49,298 nucleotides of DNA from Phoronis australis (taxonomy: Eukaryota; Phoronida; Phoronidae). The translations under genes and the position numbers were made by a program. Below the pieces are notes generated by a model. The model worked only from the letters and a program-made list of their open reading frames with translations, had not been told where the DNA came from and did not search any database. Of the stretch, positions 45,953 through 49,298 are shown piece by piece. Numbering within the stretch: the first letter of the stretch is position 1; every line of letters starts with the position of its first letter. The DNA lies in assembly GCA_002633005.1 (NCBI GenBank), contig NMRA01000063.1, forward strand, positions 1,010,931-1,060,228, written 5' to 3'.

Positions 45953-47440
45953 TATTCCATTAATTGAAAAAGTATTAAACACTGCCTTTTACACTTTTCT
46001 ACTTGCAAAATTTCTTTCCTTACCTTTCAATAACTCTAGAGGTATTGCATTTTCCACCCAAATGTGTAAAATATGTTGAAATTTCGTACTTGTTGCACTT
46101 TTTGTCTAGCCTAAAATAGCGTTGTAAGCGCACACTGGTATCATGCAATATATGTAGTTCTACTGCAATAATACCCTCCTGCAGGCGCATGTTTTCTGGA
46201 AGACATGACCAGGATCCTGCTAATGTCTCCTGATGCTACATATGTATATATATTGACTTTTATCGTCTCACATATGTGTGCTTCAACATTGACCACGTCA
46301 CAAAATGTGTGCGCTGCAATCCCCATTTTTCGATCTTCTGCTTGTTATTTTTCGCATTCCATGAAGAAGTGGACCTAGTTTGAATTCCTTATTTTTTACA
46401 ATCTTTCATTATGTAATCGTGTTGTGCGGTCATGTGTCATACAAAAAGGCCGTCTTTTAAATTCGCATTTTATATGAGATCATAGTTCACCTTTTGCTTA
46501 AAATGATGTTTCAAGTGTGCATTTTATAATTCATTCTTCTTATCAAAAGGCCACCTGTCGTCTTACATTATTTTAAAAGGTATTGCATTATGTTGCACCA
46601 TTTGTCAAAGAATGAATACAAAACGTATTGGAAGTTCGCACATTGTGTGGTCTGCTTGGCGGCCATCATTAGTGAACTGAAAAGGTATTGTTGCAAGTCT
46701 GTACGTAACATTTTTATCGAACAAGAAGATCATCTTTTGTTTTACAATCTTTGAAAGTTCGTGTTCAGTATGAACGTTTCTCATCACTACAACACGCTAT
46801 CATCAGCTTTTCATAATGCCTTGTTTGCATAGACTTTAAAGAAACCGGTCGCACATCTTTACGTTTTCGGCTCGAGAAGCATTTTGTAAATCACCGCTAA
46901 ATCCAGCATGCAACATTTCGGAAAGAAAATAATTGAATGCTGTTGAAATTTCCGCCCTTCAAAATTATAATCTACCTTCATTTAAGTGTGGAAGTCGCGC
47001 CTTGAAAATAGAAGGTATTTTTCATTAGATATAAGGATCGGATTATATTTCACACTGAGTCCACCCAACATGAAAAAACAGCTCGACAATTAGGATCATA
47101 ACCTTTCAAATGTGAATGGCCGCGACATGTAGACTACATGATAAAAGCGTACGTCATATCCTATAAGATGATCGATAACGTAAAAATCTCGCACATAATG
47201 TTTATTGTGGTCAAAGAATGTTGCCTTAAAAATTCGTTATAGTACGAATGAAATTAGAAAGACATTGCCGAGAAAGAACTGTTTTGGCGCATTTTGACGG
47301 GTTTTCAAATGTGACTTAAAAGGAACCTTCAGAGTTGCGATTCCGGTCCTGAAGATCGCAAATTAGTGGGGTGCTTTTAATGTTACATGTTTTACCCATA
47401 CAAAGGGCACCTTTTTGAAGCATTTCCCATAGCACGAGTT
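45953..47440. other. Gene-poor region downstream of the first Penelope-like element
   Basis: No exon resembling a sulfatase C-terminus and no other recognisable coding region. Confidence 0.55.
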
Positions 47441-47454
47441 TCTTATTTCTACCG
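47441..47454. repeat. Target-site duplication, left copy (Penelope-like element 2)
   Basis: TCTTATTTCTACCG, 14 bp, repeated exactly at 47888-47901. Confidence 0.78.
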
Positions 47455-47665
47455 GTTTTTGGCCACAATAGGACTCACACAGAGACGCCTCTGTGACAGG
47501 TTGAAAGAACATCACACCTCAGAGAAAAGTAACATATATAGGCATTGTACTAGCTACAATCACCAAGCCAACTCTGTTAGTATTATCTGCAGAGAACCTA
47601 ATAAGGAGTTACTGTACATTAAAGAGTCATTGGCATTCAGAACCAGCATGTCACTGATTCTTTGA
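47455..47665 (+). pseudogene. GIY-YIG endonuclease fragment (Penelope-like)
   Basis: About 70 codons open to TGA at 47663-47665. It starts at TIGLT, where YIG is expected, so the upstream half of the motif is lost at the truncation point. The ATG-less sequence before 47455 (VSYFYRFL) is flanking DNA. Not functional. Confidence 0.82.
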
Positions 47666-47807
47666 ATAACATGCAGAGCTCTGTGACCCTGCAGCTGTGG
47701 TGATGATCAGCTACTGACCATATTCTATGTATCTCTCGCTTCACTCTAAGGATGTTACCTGACCTGTATGTTGGCCCTTGTTGTCCTAAATTGTTGTAAA
47801 TATGATC

Positions 47808-47838
47808 CTGATGATGTCTAATGAAAAGACGAAACGTT
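47808..47838 (+). ncRNA. Hammerhead-like motif in Penelope-like element 2
   Basis: CTGATGA, a GTCT...AGAC stem II, GAAA, then ACGT and T. The core and a 4-bp stem II are present; stem III is only a 2-bp palindrome and stem I is not clear. Weaker than the pair in element 1. Confidence 0.4.
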
Positions 47839-47887
47839 GAATTGAACATGAACCTTTTTATTTGTGCGGCGATCGTCCGGTTTTTGA

Positions 47888-47901
47888 TCTTATTTCTACC
47901 G
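47888..47901. repeat. Target-site duplication, right copy (Penelope-like element 2)
   Basis: TCTTATTTCTACCG, identical to 47441-47454. Confidence 0.78.
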
Positions 47902-49298
47902 TTAGGTGCCACCAATGTGGGTAAAATGTAACGTACGTTATCAGTTATGGTTCTATATTGGCCATTTTCTCATGTCATCTCTACAGTGTGGTCGTGTCAT
48001 CTCTGCTGCGTTGTTCAAGTCATCTTTTTCCCCAAGCCTCAAGATGGCGCTGATCGGTTTAGCCATTTGAGGCTTGGTTATGGGAATTCCATTCTACGCA
48101 ATGATTGGCCGCTGCTTTGACGTCATTAAAACCAAGGCAGTTTTTAATTATTATCACAGACTTCAGGCCCTTAACCCGAAAACATTTACACCTTGTATTA
48201 AAGCATCATATTTGGTACACTGCTACTTTTTGACATGCTGAATCACATGGGGGTCGGTTGTCCAAATTTTGAGGTCAAGGTCAAGGTCACGTCTCGAAAA
48301 ACAAAATGACCGACACGTAACACAGTCTATGGTTGCTTAAAAGGGAACTGTATTTTATTCTGAATAAATTCTGGATAGTTTTCTATGAATTGTTGATTAA
48401 TTTCACAAATAATTCAATACCAAAAATTAAACTTATGTTCTCTAACGAAGCTCAAAAAATTACCGGCTTGGAGCGCTGCTTAGTCTCGTGACGTATTTGG
48501 CGGGGGCAAAGTCACTGTCCTGTGTTAGCGTGCAATCAAGTAGCGTTTTTTGTATTGTCGGAATAAGAAATTTTAGTGTGAAATTTCGGGTCACAAGGGA
48601 TACCTGTTTGAGCCGAGGCAACACAAAATGATACCTAGTCATCGTCATCGTCAGACGAAAATTTGCCGGTGTAACTGGTGTCAGTGACTGTGCCGAGGGC
48701 AATGTGGACTCTAGCCATCCAGTCAGCCAGCTGTCAGCCAATACTCCGGCAGCTCTGTAAACTTGAAGGGTTGGTAAGTTACCGACTGTACCTGTATGAA
48801 GACTATCGTACCACTGTGTGTTGAGCTCCGTTAACCCCGAAATTTCAGACAGCCGTTGACTACCCGGGTATAGTTGACTCAGTTATGCTCGTCACCTCGT
48901 CGTAACTTAGGCTACATCAACATATAAAGCTAACGGACCGGCGGGGGCGCATGCAAAATCTGATATAGTCACCCGACACTTCCATTGTTCGTTGCAGCCG
49001 TTTAAGTGGAAAACAATCAAATAAACGTCCTTTGGTAGCATAATTTGCCGCCTTTTTAACAAAGAAGTGTGTTGTCCGTTTCAAGAACAGCACGCTCGTG
49101 ACACGGCGCACGCGCCATTTCATAAAAATTTGAGACGTCTTTCGGGACATCATAACAGCTTCGCAGCACCAAGGTTGTTCTAAAATTCGGTTTGCTGGTG
49201 TAAAAATACTAAAAACTTGAAACAAAATGAAACAAGCTCCGATAATTTGTTATAACATGTACGCAATCTAGGTACCGTCAGCGACGAACACATGATAA
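47902..49298. other. Right end of window, no recognisable gene
   Basis: Minus-strand open frames at 48460-48741 (93 codons) and 48917-49225 (102 codons) show no recognisable domain. A GGTCAAGGTCAAGGTCAC run lies at 48273-48290. No sulfatase C-terminal exon was found. Confidence 0.5.

Larger units (their letters stand above)
47455..47887 (+). mobile_element. 5'-truncated Penelope-like element (GIY-YIG end only)
   Basis: 433 bp between 14-bp direct repeats. It begins inside the endonuclease (TIGLTQRRLCDRLKEH), continues through SNIYRHCTSYNH and REPNKELLYIKES with the conserved Glu, and ends in a non-coding tail with a hammerhead-like motif. It differs in sequence from the first element, so it is another Penelope-like family. 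Confidence 0.82.

Noticed and set aside
46759-46805. Third hammerhead-like motif (minus strand, CTGATGA...GAAAC)
   Set aside because: The invariant pieces are there, but stem II does not pair and it does not match the terminal sequence of the neighbouring Penelope-like copy.
48460-49225. Two minus-strand open frames near the right edge as genes
   Set aside because: About 100 codons each with no domain, splice context or signal; insufficient to call.

Overview
This is metazoan nuclear DNA. The genes are split by GT/AG introns, most of the window is non-coding and AT-rich, and there are long microsatellites, several unrelated minisatellites and decayed retrotransposons. A 251-base N gap and one isolated N mark it as shotgun assembly. 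The repeat types (Penelope-like elements, a jockey/CR1/L2-type LINE, a CXC-domain DNA transposon) and the two recognisable genes suggest a marine invertebrate, such as a hemichordate, echinoderm, mollusc or cnidarian. I cannot name the species.

Two protein-coding genes can be read. On the minus strand (5937 down to 432) is a complete three-exon rhodopsin-class GPCR of 364 residues. The exons join in phase, rebuild the DRY motif across the first intron, and sit behind a TATA box. On the plus strand (36710-44650) are three exons of a membrane-anchored sulfatase of the steryl-sulfatase/arylsulfatase D-E-F-H type. All active-site residues are present up to about residue 458, but the last 115-125 residues of the family are not visible and probably lie beyond the right edge. 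The two genes have no obvious functional link.

Layout: 1-6010 GPCR gene, with a 36-bp minisatellite in its second intron; 6010-10375 non-coding with short tandem arrays; 10376-12378 a 23-bp array followed by a decayed retrotransposon reading frame ending in a PD-(D/E)XK-nuclease-like domain; 12379-22975 no recognisable genes; 22976-25591 a 5'-truncated LINE (minus strand) with a tRNA-derived SINE inside it; 26588-27402 three unrelated minisatellites side by side; 27403-36685 no recognisable genes, with a CATA microsatellite and a degenerate tandem family (34737-35780); 36686-44650 sulfatase gene; 44744-49298 two Penelope-like insertions and non-coding sequence.

The most interesting structures are mobile elements in and beside the sulfatase gene. 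One is a 3.16-kb DNA transposon (38785-41943) with long, block-wise conserved terminal inverted repeats, a 3-bp ATA target duplication and a CXC-type cysteine-rich coding remnant; it is inserted into a 49-bp minisatellite that still shows the empty site. Another is a 1.2-kb Penelope-like element (44744-45939) with about 97% identical inverted terminal repeats, each holding a hammerhead-ribozyme-like core, flanked by a 13-bp target duplication. A second, truncated Penelope-like copy (47455-47887) has a 14-bp target duplication.
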